A DNA stretch of 64,000 nucleotides, taken from contig NZ_JBMGPW010000005.1 of NCBI RefSeq assembly GCF_049060325.1, positions 62,001-126,000 of the forward strand. Reading direction: 5' to 3'. The notes under the pieces were generated by a model that was given only the letters and a program-made list of their open reading frames with translations, had not been told where the DNA came from and did no database searches. The DNA is from Vescimonas sanitatis. GTDB taxonomy: Bacteria > Bacillota > Clostridia > Oscillospirales > Oscillospiraceae. Made by a program: the position numbers and the translations under genes. Of the stretch, positions 8,616-17,910 are shown piece after piece; within the stretch, counting starts at the first letter, position 1; each line of letters opens with the position of its first letter.

Positions 8616-9920
8616 ATGAGTACCATCATCACCGCCATCGACCGGCACAGCCCCGCGGAGCGCGCCGGCGTTCAGGTGGGCGAACAGCTTCTATCCATCA
8701 ACGGCCACCCCATCGTGGATGTGCTGGACTATCGTTTTTACGGCTATGATCCCCTGTCGCACCTTGAGCTGAAAACGGCGGCAGGCAACGTGCGGCACGT
8801 CACCTGCCGCAAGGCCGAAGGCCAGGACCTGGGGCTGAACTTCGACACATATCTGATGGACGAAATGCGCTCCTGTGCCAATCACTGCTTGTTCTGCTTT
8901 GTAGACCAGATGCCGCCGGGTATGCGCTCCACGCTGTACTTCAAGGATGACGACGCACGGCTGAGCTTTCTGCTGGGCAACTACATCACCCTCACCAACC
9001 TGACGGAGCGGGAGGCACAGCGGATCATTGACCTGCACATCAGCCCCATCAACGTCTCCGTCCACGCCACCGACCCACAGCTGCACTGCACCATGCTTGG
9101 CAACAAGAACGCCGCCCGGTCGCTGGACTATATCCAGGCCTTCTGCAAGGCCGGTATCGTCATGAACGGGCAGATCGTGGTTTGCCCCGGCTGGAACGAC
9201 GGTGACCAACTGCGCCGCACCCTGCGGGACTTGACCGAGTGGCAGTTCTCCAGCTGCTCTCTTGTGCCGGTGGGTATCACCAAGTACCGCCAGGGTCTGG
9301 CCAAGCTAAGGCCCGTGGACAGGGACTGTGCCCGGGACATCATTGCCATCGCCGAGGAATTCGGGCTGGAAAATCTGCGCCGCTTCGGCACCCGTAGGTT
9401 CTTCTGTGCTGACGAACTGTTCCTGCGGGCCGGACTGGATCTGCCCCAAGAGGACTACTACGAGGGCTATCGGCAGCTGGAAAACGGCGTGGGTATGCTG
9501 CGCTCACTGGAGCAGGACTTTCTCAGCGCCATACGGCTGGAGGACCACGACGAGGCCCCTGCACCCTTTACCGTCGCCACCGGCACTGCCGCCGCCCCTT
9601 TTATGCGCTATCTGCTGGAGCAAGCCAGCGCTTGGTTCCCGGCGCTGCGGGGACAAGTGATCGCCGTGGAGAACGACTTTTTCGGCCACACCATCGACGT
9701 AGCCGGTCTGCTGACAGGTCAGGACCTGTCGGCGCAGCTGCAAAAGGTCCCGGATCTGGGCCGGGTGCTGCTGCCGCTGCACATGCTGCGGCACGGCGAA
9801 AACGTATTTTTGGACGACTACACCGTGGATCGTCTCAGCGCTGAGCTGGGCTGCCCGGTGCAGATCGTGGGGATAGACGGCGGCGACCTCTTGGACGCCA
9901 TGCTGGATAGGGAGGAATAA
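8616..9920 (+). CDS. DUF512 family PDZ/radical-SAM-like protein
   Basis: A 434-residue protein. Its N-terminus is PDZ-like (residues 1-70, SPAERAGVQVGEQLLSINGH). Near residue 88 it carries a CANHCLFCFVDQMP cluster of the CxxxCxxC type used by radical SAM enzymes to hold a 4Fe-4S cluster. A DUF512 C-terminal half follows. The family is widespread in Clostridia and Cyanobacteria and its reaction is not established. It lies three bases from der and shares its promoter, an arrangement that hints at a ribosome-linked role without proving it. Confidence 0.88.
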   Translation: MSTIITAIDRHSPAERAGVQVGEQLLSINGHPIVDVLDYRFYGYDPLSHLELKTAAGNVRHVTCRKAEGQDLGLNFDTYLMDEMRSCANHCLFCFVDQMPPGMRSTLYFKDDDARLSFLLGNYITLTNLTEREAQRIIDLHISPINVSVHATDPQLHCTMLGNKNAARSLDYIQAFCKAGIVMNGQIVVCPGWNDGDQLRRTLRDLTEWQFSSCSLVPVGITKYRQGLAKLRPVDRDCARDIIAIAEEFGLENLRRFGTRRFFCADELFLRAGLDLPQEDYYEGYRQLENGVGMLRSLEQDFLSAIRLEDHDEAPAPFTVATGTAAAPFMRYLLEQASAWFPALRGQVIAVENDFFGHTIDVAGLLTGQDLSAQLQKVPDLGRVLLPLHMLRHGENVFLDDYTVDRLSAELGCPVQIVGIDGGDLLDAMLDREE

Positions 9921-9923
9921 ACT

Positions 9924-11252
9924 ATGGCACTGCCTTTGATCGCTATCGTGGGGCGGCCCAATGTAGGCAAATCCATGCTGTTCAATAAGATCATCGGCCG
10001 GCGGCTGTCCATCGTAGAGGACACCCCCGGCGTCACCCGCGACCGCATCTACGGTGAGAGCGAGTGGGTGGGACGCAGGTTCCGCCTGGTGGACACCGGC
10101 GGCATCGAGCCCAATACAGACAGCCAAATTCTGTCCTTCATGCGGGAGCAGGCCCAGATCGCCATCGACAACGCCGACGTCATTATCTTCGTCACGGATA
10201 TCAAGACCGGCCTGACTGCCTCCGACCAGGAGGTGGCCAGTATGCTTCAGCGCAGCCGTAAGCCCATCGTGCTGGCGGTGAACAAGATGGACTCTGTGGG
10301 CGCGGTCGACCCGGATTTCTATGAGTTCTACAACCTGGGTCTGGGCGACCCCGTGGCTGTCTCCGCCGTTCACGGCCACGGCACCGGCGATCTGCTGGAC
10401 GAATGCATCAAGTATTTTCCGCCGGAAACGGATGAGGAGGACGACTCCGACGTGGTACAGGTGGCCATTATCGGAAAGCCCAATGTAGGTAAATCCAGCT
10501 TGACGAACCGTATTCTGGGCGAGGAACGCGTTATCGTCAGCAATGTAGCCGGCACCACCCGCGACGCCATCGACAGCTACTTCGAGAACCAGTATGGCAA
10601 ATATAATTTCATCGACACCGCCGGTATGCGGAAAAAGTCCAAGGTAGATGACAACATCGAAAAATACAGCGTTCTGCGGGCCACCATGGCTATTGAGCGC
10701 AGCGACGTCTGCCTCATTCTCATCGATGCTCAGGAGGGTGTCACCGAGCAGGACACCAAGGTCGCCGGTCTGGCGCATGACGCGGGCAAGGCATGCATTA
10801 TCGTGGTGAACAAATGGGACCTGATCGAAAAGGACGACAAGACCATGGACCGTATGCGTGAGGACATCCGCCGGGACCTGAGCTATATGCCCTATGCCCC
10901 CATTCTGTTCATCTCCGCCCTGACCGGCCAGCGGGTGGGCCGTCTCTTTGAGCTGATCAACTACGTCAACGATCAGGCGGCCATGCGGATCACCACCGGC
11001 ACGCTGAACAGTGTGCTGGCAGACGCGCAGACCCGCGTTCAGCCACCCACGGACAAGGGGCGCCGCCTGAAGATCTACTACATGACGCAGGTGGGCGTCA
11101 AGCCGCCCCACTTCGTCATCTTCTGCAACGACAAAAAGCTCTTCCACTTCTCCTACCAGCGGTATCTGGAAAACCAGCTCCGCAGCGTGTTCGGCCTGGA
11201 GGGCACCCCCATCGTGCTGACTATCCGCCAGAAGGGAGAGGACGACGGTTGA
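9924..11252 (+). CDS. der: Ribosome-assembly GTPase Der (EngA)
   Basis: A 442-residue protein with two consecutive GTPase domains, the hallmark of Der. The first has GRPNVGKS, DTGG and NKMD. The second has GKPNVGKSS, DTAGM and NKWD. A C-terminal KH-like domain follows, containing KIYYMTQVGVKPPHFVIFCN. Der is essential for 50S subunit maturation. It is in an operon with the upstream DUF512 gene and downstream plsY, and has an AGGGAGGAAT ribosome site. Confidence 0.97.
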   Translation: MALPLIAIVGRPNVGKSMLFNKIIGRRLSIVEDTPGVTRDRIYGESEWVGRRFRLVDTGGIEPNTDSQILSFMREQAQIAIDNADVIIFVTDIKTGLTASDQEVASMLQRSRKPIVLAVNKMDSVGAVDPDFYEFYNLGLGDPVAVSAVHGHGTGDLLDECIKYFPPETDEEDDSDVVQVAIIGKPNVGKSSLTNRILGEERVIVSNVAGTTRDAIDSYFENQYGKYNFIDTAGMRKKSKVDDNIEKYSVLRATMAIERSDVCLILIDAQEGVTEQDTKVAGLAHDAGKACIIVVNKWDLIEKDDKTMDRMREDIRRDLSYMPYAPILFISALTGQRVGRLFELINYVNDQAAMRITTGTLNSVLADAQTRVQPPTDKGRRLKIYYMTQVGVKPPHFVIFCNDKKLFHFSYQRYLENQLRSVFGLEGTPIVLTIRQKGEDDG

Positions 11253-11905
11253 ACCATCTCATCGGCGCTATACTGCTGGCCTCACTGGTCATATTGCTGC
11301 TGGGTTATTTCTTAGGCTGTCTCAACGGCTCGGTAATGGTCAGCCACTTCATCATCAAGGACGATGTGCGGCAGCACGGCAGCGGCAATGCGGGCCTGAC
11401 CAACTTCTACCGCACCTACGGTGCCAAATACGCACTGGGTGTCATCCTCTTCGACATGGGTAAAACAGTGATTGCCTGCCTGATTGGCGGTGCAGCCTTC
11501 GACTATCTGGCCGGCGACTGGAGGCTGGGCGTCCTGCTGGGTGGCCTTGGCTGTGAGTTGGGTCATATGTTCCCGGTGTTCTTCGGCTTCAAAGGCGGCA
11601 AGGGCATCCTGTCCGGCGGCACGCTGGTGTGGCTGCTGGACTGGCGTGTCGGTCTGATCGCGTGGGGTCTGTTCGCCGCCCTGTGGTTGCTGACGAGATA
11701 TGTCTCTCTCGGCTCCGTCTGCGCCGCTGCCTCCATGCCCGTCACCACATTTTTCTTCTGCGGCCGCAGCCTCCTCTACACGGCGCTGGCCGTGCTGATC
11801 GCCGCGCTGGTGATCTGGTGCCACCGGGAGAATATCACGCGCCTGCTGCATCATCAGGAACGCAAATTCCAATGGCACGCCGGCGCACCGAAAGAGAAAG
11901 AGTAA
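11249..11905 (+). CDS. plsY: Acyl-phosphate:glycerol-3-phosphate acyltransferase
   Basis: A 218-residue membrane protein with several hydrophobic helices and the PlsY motif GSGNAGLTNFYRTYG. It also has the GFKGGKGILSGG loop. It makes lysophosphatidic acid from acyl-phosphate, the first step of phospholipid synthesis in Gram-positives. The likely start is a TTG at 11249 that overlaps the der stop (TTGA), with GGAGAGGA upstream, so translation is coupled to der. The C-terminus is basic (HHQERKFQWH). The der-plsY pairing is common in Firmicutes. Confidence 0.92.
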   Translation: MNHLIGAILLASLVILLLGYFLGCLNGSVMVSHFIIKDDVRQHGSGNAGLTNFYRTYGAKYALGVILFDMGKTVIACLIGGAAFDYLAGDWRLGVLLGGLGCELGHMFPVFFGFKGGKGILSGGTLVWLLDWRVGLIAWGLFAALWLLTRYVSLGSVCAAASMPVTTFFFCGRSLLYTALAVLIAALVIWCHRENITRLLHHQERKFQWHAGAPKEKE

Positions 11906-11927
11906 ACAGAGAAAGGACATCACTGAC

Positions 11928-12842
11928 ATGAAACACAATCAGATGCGGCAGGTGGTTTTCCCCATTCTGGCCGCCTTCATCTGGGGTACCGCCTTCGTTG
12001 CGCAGGATATGTGCGCCGACTCCATCGGCGCGTTCGCCTTCAACGCCAGCCGCTACTTTATCGCGGTGCTGGCGCTGCTGGTGGTCATCGTCATCAGCGA
12101 CAAGCTGAAAAAGGACAAGCCCGTCCTCTCCCCCGCCGAGAAAAAGGCCGCCAACCGGCAGCTGTGGCTGGGCGGCCTGTGCTGCGGTGCGGCGCTGGCC
12201 ATGGCTTCCAACTTCCAGCAAGCGGGTATGGTGGCCGGCACTGACTCCGGCAAGGCCGGCTTCATCACCGCCCTATATGTGGTGCTGGTGCCCGTGTTCG
12301 GTCTGTTCTTCAAGCGGAAGGTCAGCCTTCCCGTATGGATCGCCGTGGCCTTGTCTGTACTGGCGCTGTATCTGCTATGCATCAAGGGCAGCTTCTCCCT
12401 TTCCCCCGGCGATCTGCTAATCTTGATCTGCGCCGTGTGCTTCGCGGTACATATTCTGGTCATCGACCATTTCACCGCCTACTGTGACGGCGTAAAGCTC
12501 AGCTGTCTGCAATTCCTGTTTGCCGGCGTTATCTCCACCGTGTGTATGTTCCTCTTTGAGGAGGTGGACTTCGCCGCCATCTGGAGCTGCATCCTTCCTC
12601 TGCTGTACGTGGGCATCTTCTCCTGCGGCGTGGGCTACACCCTGCAAATTCTGGCGCAGAAGGGTTCCAACCCCACGGTGGTCACCATCCTGCTGAGTCT
12701 GGAGAGTGTGTTCGCCGTCATCGCCGGTGCCATCATTCTCAAGCAGCAGATGTCCGTCCGCGAGTATATCGGCTGCGCCGTGATGTTCGCCGCCGTTCTT
12801 CTGGCCCAGATCGACTTCCCCGTGAAACAGAAAGCCGAATAA
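11928..12842 (+). CDS. EamA/DMT-family transporter
   Basis: A 304-residue polytopic protein with ten predicted helices arranged as two EamA repeats. The family opening motif AAFIWGTAFVAQ is near residues 13-24. Drug/metabolite transporters of this type export metabolites or amino acids. The substrate cannot be told from sequence. It follows plsY by 22 bases with an AAAGGA ribosome site and ends at a bidirectional terminator. Confidence 0.88.
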   Translation: MKHNQMRQVVFPILAAFIWGTAFVAQDMCADSIGAFAFNASRYFIAVLALLVVIVISDKLKKDKPVLSPAEKKAANRQLWLGGLCCGAALAMASNFQQAGMVAGTDSGKAGFITALYVVLVPVFGLFFKRKVSLPVWIAVALSVLALYLLCIKGSFSLSPGDLLILICAVCFAVHILVIDHFTAYCDGVKLSCLQFLFAGVISTVCMFLFEEVDFAAIWSCILPLLYVGIFSCGVGYTLQILAQKGSNPTVVTILLSLESVFAVIAGAIILKQQMSVREYIGCAVMFAAVLLAQIDFPVKQKAE

Positions 12843-12847
12843 AGTGC

Positions 12848-12881
12848 AAAAAAGAAGCACCCGCTCGGGTGCTTCTTTTTT
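12848..12881. terminator. Bidirectional terminator between the EamA gene and polC
   Basis: A perfect 10-bp stem (12854-12863 with 12866-12875), flanked by A6 and T6, serving the two converging genes. Confidence 0.92.
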
Positions 12882-12896
12882 GCGCTTTTGGCTGTC

Positions 12897-15800
12897 TCAG
12901 AACAGCGTCACCTGACTGGTATCCGCCATACCGGCAAAGGCACCCAGCGCCTTCAGCTGCTCGATATGGGTCTTACTAAGCTTGTTGCAGATGGTGGCGA
13001 ACTCCTCTACAGAGATGAAGGTTTTTCCCTTTCGCTTCTCCACCGTGTCCAGCGCCGCCGTCTCACCCAGACCGCGCACCGTTACAAAGGGAGGCAGCAG
13101 GCCGTTTTCCGTGATCTTGAAGTGTGTGGCATCGGAGTCGTAAATACTAATGGTGTCAAAATGGAAGCCCCGCAGATAGAACTCGTAGCACACCTCCAGC
13201 GTCACCAGCAGGTTCTGTTCCACGTCGGTGGCGTCCTTATTGTTCTCGATCTCCCTGATTTTCTGCTTCACCGCATCCATGCCGGCGCAGCAGTACTCCG
13301 CGTCGAAGGCCTTGGCCCGGATGGAGAAGAACGTAGCGTAGAATGCTAGAGGTTGGTGGACTTTGAACCACGCGATGCGGAATGCCATCATCACATAGGC
13401 CACAGCGTGGGCCTTAGGGAACAGATAGCCGATCTTGGCCAGAGAGCCGATATACCAATCCGGCACCTGATGCTCCCGCATAGCCTCCTCCCAGCCGTCC
13501 TCGAAGCCCTTTTTCTTTACTTTGCCCTTACGCACCGCCTCCATGATCTTAAAGCTCATCTTCGGCTCCAGCCCCATGGAGATTAGGTACAACATGATAT
13601 CATCGCGGCAGCCCACCGTCTCCAAAACGCTGGCCGTGCCGCCCACGATCAAGTCCCGGGCATTGCCCAGCCACACGTCGGTACCGTGGGAGAAGCCGGA
13701 CAACCGTACCAGGGTATTGAAATCCTGGGGCATGGTATCCATCAGCATACCGCGGGTGAACCGGGTGTTGAACTCCGGGATAGCCACGGCGCCGGTGGGA
13801 CCCAGTATCTCGTCATTTTCAAAGCCCAGCACCTTGGACGAGGTGAAAATACTCATGGTATCCGGGTCATCCAAGGGGATGGCCCGCGCGTTCACGCCGG
13901 TCAGGTCCTCCAGCATTTTGATCATGGTGGGGTCATCGTGTCCCAGCATATCCAGCTTCAGGAGGTTGTCCTCCATGCAGTGATACTCGAAATGAGTGGT
14001 CACAGTGTCGCTGTTGGCATCGTCTGCCGGGTGCTGCACCGCGGTAAAATCCTCCACATCCATATCATCCGGCACCACCACCAGCCCACCGGGGTGCTGC
14101 CCCGTAGTACGCCGCACGCCCACGCAGCCCAGCGTCAGGCGATCCAGCTCCGCGTTGGAGGCCGTCTCGCCCCGTTCCTCCAGGTATTTCTTCACCATGC
14201 CGAAGGCGGTCTTTTCCGCCAGGGTACCGATGGTCCCCGCCCGGAACACCTGGGTCTTGCCGAACATCTCGATGGCGTGCTGGTGTGCCCGGGCCTGGTA
14301 CTCACCGGAGAAATTCAGGTCGATATCCGGCACCTTACCGCCGCCGTAGCCCAAAAACGTCTCAAAGGGGATGTCAAATCCGTCCTTAGCGTACTTTGCC
14401 CCGCACATCGGGCAATTCTTATCGGGCATATCCGCGCCGCAGCCGTAGCTGCCATCGGTGATGAACTCAGTATGGCGGCATTTGGGGCAGCGATAATGGG
14501 GCGGCAGGGAGTTCACCTCCGTAATGCCGGACATATACGCCACCAGTGAGGACCCCACACTGCCCCGGCTGCCCACCAGATAACCGTTTTCCAGGCTGCG
14601 CTGCACCAGCTTCTGGGCGGACATATACACCACGTCGTACTTGCCCAGAATGCTTTTCAGTTCCACGTTCAGCCGGTCCACGATCAGCTGAGGCGGCTCG
14701 TCGCCATACAGCTCGTGACACTTGTCCCACACTCTGTCATGAAGTTCCTGCTCCGAATTCTCCAGCCGCGGCGGGAACAACCGTCCCGGCGGCAGCAGCT
14801 CGATCTCCTCGATACGGTCGGCGACGCCGCGCGGGTCATCGATGACCACCCGATGCGCTTCCTCTTCACCCAGATAGGCAAACTCCGCCAGCATCTCCTC
14901 CGTGGTCTTGAAGTAAATGGGCAGGGGTGCGTCGGCGTCGGCAAACTTCTTGCTGGCCAGCAGGATATGGCGGTATACCTCGTCCTCCGGCTCCTGGAAG
15001 TGCACATCACCGGTGGCGCACACTGGCTTGCCCAGCTCCCGGCCCAACCGGACGATAGTACGGTTGAACTCCCGCAGCTCCTCCTCTGACTGCACCGCGC
15101 CGTTGCGAAGCATGAACATATTATTGCAGATGGGCTGTATCTCCAGGTAATCGTAGAACGATGCGATGCGCTTCAGCTCCGCCCAGTCCTTGCGGTCCGC
15201 CACCGCCCGGAACAGCTCGCCTGCCTCACAGGCTGAGCCGATAATGAGGCCCTCCCGATGGGCGATCAGCTCCGTCTTGGGGATAATGGGCACACGCTTG
15301 AAATACTTGAGGTTTGAAGCTGAGATCAGCTGATACAGATGCTTCAGACCCAGCTTGTTCTTCGCCAGGATGATAATATGCTTGGGGTGCCGGCTGCCGC
15401 CGCCCCGGGGCCGCAGCTTCTCCATCTGCCCGTTGATCTCCTGCAGACGGGAAATTCCCATCTCCCGCCGCATTCTCTCAAAAAAGGGTATCAGCATATA
15501 CCCCACCATCCCCGCGTCGTCCGACGCCCGGTGGTGGTTGAAGGCGGGCAGATCCAAATGCTCCGCTACGATGTCCAGCTTATGTTTGTGCAGCTCCGGC
15601 AGCAGGTTCTGCGCCAGGATCAGGCTGTCGATGTACGTGGGGTCGAATTCCAGCCCCGCCCTGCGGCATCCGGCCCGGATAAACCCAATGTCGAACTCCG
15701 CATTGTGGGCCGCCAGCGGTCGCCCGTCCACGAATTTCAAAAACGCCGCCAGTGCTTCCTCCGGCGGCGGCGCGTCCGCCAGCATGGCATCCGTAATGCC

Positions 15801-16835
15801 CGTCAGGCCGATGATCTCCGGCGTCAGCCGACGGCCGGGGTTCACGAAGGTCTGAAACGTATCCGTGATCTTCCCGTTTTTCAGCACCACTGCGCCGATC
15901 TCCGTGATGGCCTCCCGCTGTACCTTCAACCCGGTGGTTTCGATGTCGAAGCACACGATCTCGTCGTCAAAGTCCTGATCCTGCGCACCGTGTACGGCAA
16001 TGCGGTCGTCCAGGTTATTGACATAGTACCCCTCCACGCCGTACAGGATCTTGATCTTCCCCTTGCCCGCGTCCCGCGCCTTTGGGAATGCCTGCACCGT
16101 GCCGTGGTCGGTAATGGCAATAGCCGGGTGGCCCCATGCTGCCGCCTGCTTTACCACCTTGCCCACATCCGTCAGAGCATCCATGCTGCTCATCTGCGTA
16201 TGCAGGTGCAGCTCCACCCGCTTCTCCGGTGCATTGTCCTGCCGGGCCGTATGGCTGATCTTCATAATATTCACCGGCCGCAGCAGGATATCCTTCCCGT
16301 CGTAGGTCAGTTCCACCTTGCCCTGCAGGCGCAGCCACATCCCGTCGTTGATCGCGCCGCCCAGCACCTTGGCCTCTTTTTCATCCATGGCCTTCCGCAC
16401 GGCCACGGAGCCGCGCTCATCGGTGATGTTGAAGTTCAGCGTCCACATGCCCTTGCGCCGTGTCTCATAGCACTCTGCCTTGAATACCCGGCCCTCCACA
16501 ATGGCGCTGCCCTGCTTGATATTCAGTTCGCCGATAGGCGTCAGCTTTCCGGTGATCGTCTTGCCCCAGATCACCCCGTTGTCGCCCTTTTGCTCGCCGG
16601 TGCCGCAGAAATGCAGCAGCACCTGCCGCAGATCATACTGCTGCGCCAGCATCTGCTGCAGGGCGTCCTGCGCCGTCTGGGGCAGTGTCTCACTGCTCTC
16701 TATCTGCACCTCCAGCGTCCGGCCCGCCATATCCAGCGCGCCGCTGATGATGCAGGCATCGTGCAGCAGCAGGCGCAGCTGCCGCGGCGCCTGAAAGCTC
16801 TCAAACAGCGTAAAAAACGGTACTCTCTCCGCCAT
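12897..16835 (-). CDS. polC: DNA polymerase III alpha subunit, PolC type
   Basis: A 1312-residue replicative polymerase of the Gram-positive class with built-in proofreading. In order it has: a short N-terminal domain; an OB-fold; the first part of a PHP domain (HLHTQMSSMDA near 209); an inserted 3'-5' exonuclease (FDIETTG near 296, with HNAEFDIGF later); the rest of PHP; then the polymerase core with a GSRGSVGSS loop, a zinc-finger insertion (CPKC and CPMC pairs) and the catalytic PDIDLNFSG. It is about 120 residues shorter than the usual 1430-1450, mostly at the N-terminus. It is the last gene of the pyrH operon, 24 bases after ispG, with a GGGGAG ribosome site. Confidence 0.97.
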   Translation of the reverse strand: MAERVPFFTLFESFQAPRQLRLLLHDACIISGALDMAGRTLEVQIESSETLPQTAQDALQQMLAQQYDLRQVLLHFCGTGEQKGDNGVIWGKTITGKLTPIGELNIKQGSAIVEGRVFKAECYETRRKGMWTLNFNITDERGSVAVRKAMDEKEAKVLGGAINDGMWLRLQGKVELTYDGKDILLRPVNIMKISHTARQDNAPEKRVELHLHTQMSSMDALTDVGKVVKQAAAWGHPAIAITDHGTVQAFPKARDAGKGKIKILYGVEGYYVNNLDDRIAVHGAQDQDFDDEIVCFDIETTGLKVQREAITEIGAVVLKNGKITDTFQTFVNPGRRLTPEIIGLTGITDAMLADAPPPEEALAAFLKFVDGRPLAAHNAEFDIGFIRAGCRRAGLEFDPTYIDSLILAQNLLPELHKHKLDIVAEHLDLPAFNHHRASDDAGMVGYMLIPFFERMRREMGISRLQEINGQMEKLRPRGGGSRHPKHIIILAKNKLGLKHLYQLISASNLKYFKRVPIIPKTELIAHREGLIIGSACEAGELFRAVADRKDWAELKRIASFYDYLEIQPICNNMFMLRNGAVQSEEELREFNRTIVRLGRELGKPVCATGDVHFQEPEDEVYRHILLASKKFADADAPLPIYFKTTEEMLAEFAYLGEEEAHRVVIDDPRGVADRIEEIELLPPGRLFPPRLENSEQELHDRVWDKCHELYGDEPPQLIVDRLNVELKSILGKYDVVYMSAQKLVQRSLENGYLVGSRGSVGSSLVAYMSGITEVNSLPPHYRCPKCRHTEFITDGSYGCGADMPDKNCPMCGAKYAKDGFDIPFETFLGYGGGKVPDIDLNFSGEYQARAHQHAIEMFGKTQVFRAGTIGTLAEKTAFGMVKKYLEERGETASNAELDRLTLGCVGVRRTTGQHPGGLVVVPDDMDVEDFTAVQHPADDANSDTVTTHFEYHCMEDNLLKLDMLGHDDPTMIKMLEDLTGVNARAIPLDDPDTMSIFTSSKVLGFENDEILGPTGAVAIPEFNTRFTRGMLMDTMPQDFNTLVRLSGFSHGTDVWLGNARDLIVGGTASVLETVGCRDDIMLYLISMGLEPKMSFKIMEAVRKGKVKKKGFEDGWEEAMREHQVPDWYIGSLAKIGYLFPKAHAVAYVMMAFRIAWFKVHQPLAFYATFFSIRAKAFDAEYCCAGMDAVKQKIREIENNKDATDVEQNLLVTLEVCYEFYLRGFHFDTISIYDSDATHFKITENGLLPPFVTVRGLGETAALDTVEKRKGKTFISVEEFATICNKLSKTHIEQLKALGAFAGMADTSQVTLF

Positions 16836-16859
16836 GTTTCTCCCCTATCGTATCTCTTG

Positions 16860-17897
16860 TTACAGCTTGTCGATCTCCTCGAACAGCGCGTCCACCAGCT
16901 GGTCCTCCGGCACTTTTCGCAGAACCTTTCCCTTAGCGAACAGCAATCCCTCGCCCTTGCCTCCGGCGATGCCCACATCCGCAGCAGTGGCCTCACCCGG
17001 TCCATTGACCACGCACCCCATCACCGCCACGGTGATGGGCTTGTCACAGTTCTTCAGCCGCCGTTCCACCTCCCGGGCGATGGGCAGCATATCATACTTC
17101 GTCCGCCCGCAGGTGGGGCAGGCGATCAGGTCCGGCCCCGTCTGCCGCAGACCGCAGGCCTGCAAAATACGCTTGGCGGCCACTACCTCTTCCACCGGGT
17201 CGGCAGTCAGGCTCACCCGCAGCGTATCGCCGATACCCCGACACAGCAGTCCGCCGATGCCGATGGCCGACTTCAGCACCCCCATCTCCGGTGTGCCGGC
17301 CTCGGTGACGCCCAGATGTAGCGGATAGTCCACCTTTTCGTGCAGCAGCTCGTAGGCCGCCATATTTACCGGCACCCGGGAGCACTTCACGGAGATGCAG
17401 ATATCCCCGAAGCCGCACTCCTCCAACAGGCGCACATGGCCCAGTGCACTCTCGGCCAACGCCTCGGCGGTCACACCGCCGTATTTTTGCACCAGGTCCT
17501 TCTCCAGCGACCCGCCGTTGACGCCCACACGGATCGGAATGCCCCGCTCCCGGCAGGCGTCGGCCACGGCCCGCACGCGGTCCTTCGACCCGATGTTGCC
17601 GGGGTTGATGCGTATTTTATCCACACCGCCGTCCACACACAGCAACGCCAGCCGGTAATCAAAGTGGATATCCGCCACCAGCGGGATGTGTATAGCCGCC
17701 TTGATGCTCGGAATGGCCCGTGCGGCCTCCTCCGTGGGCACCGCCACACGCACGATCTCGCAGCCCGCCTGCTCCAGGCGCTGTATCTGCCGCACCGTGG
17801 CGTTCACGTCCTCCGTGGGCGTATTGCACATGGACTGTATGCTTACGGCCGCGCCGCCGCCCACCGGTACCGCGCCCACCTGTATGCGTCTTGTCAC
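16860..17897 (-). CDS. ispG: 4-hydroxy-3-methylbut-2-enyl diphosphate synthase
   Basis: A 345-residue IspG (GcpE). It has a TIM-barrel N-terminal part (VADIHFDYRLAL, KIRINPGNIG) and the 4Fe-4S cluster region CPTCGRTKYD followed by MGCVVNGPGEA. It performs the next-to-last step of the DXP isoprenoid pathway. The start is a GTG at 17897 with GGAGGCGGGG upstream. It is in the same operon as dxr, the second enzyme of the pathway, with rseP between them. Confidence 0.97.
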   Translation of the reverse strand: MTRRIQVGAVPVGGGAAVSIQSMCNTPTEDVNATVRQIQRLEQAGCEIVRVAVPTEEAARAIPSIKAAIHIPLVADIHFDYRLALLCVDGGVDKIRINPGNIGSKDRVRAVADACRERGIPIRVGVNGGSLEKDLVQKYGGVTAEALAESALGHVRLLEECGFGDICISVKCSRVPVNMAAYELLHEKVDYPLHLGVTEAGTPEMGVLKSAIGIGGLLCRGIGDTLRVSLTADPVEEVVAAKRILQACGLRQTGPDLIACPTCGRTKYDMLPIAREVERRLKNCDKPITVAVMGCVVNGPGEATAADVGIAGGKGEGLLFAKGKVLRKVPEDQLVDALFEEIDKL

Positions 17898-17910
17898 CGT
17901 CCCCGCCTCC

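Noticed and set aside
9504..11147. A 547-codon minus-strand frame opposite the DUF512 gene and der
   Set aside because: Antisense shadow of two well supported genes; composition is typical of such shadows (many His, Gln, Val).
15339..17321. A 660-codon plus-strand frame opposite polC and ispG
   Set aside because: It is the antisense of two certain genes in a GC-rich region. Its translation is low-complexity (His, Gln, Arg, Leu) with no domain, and it has no ribosome site.
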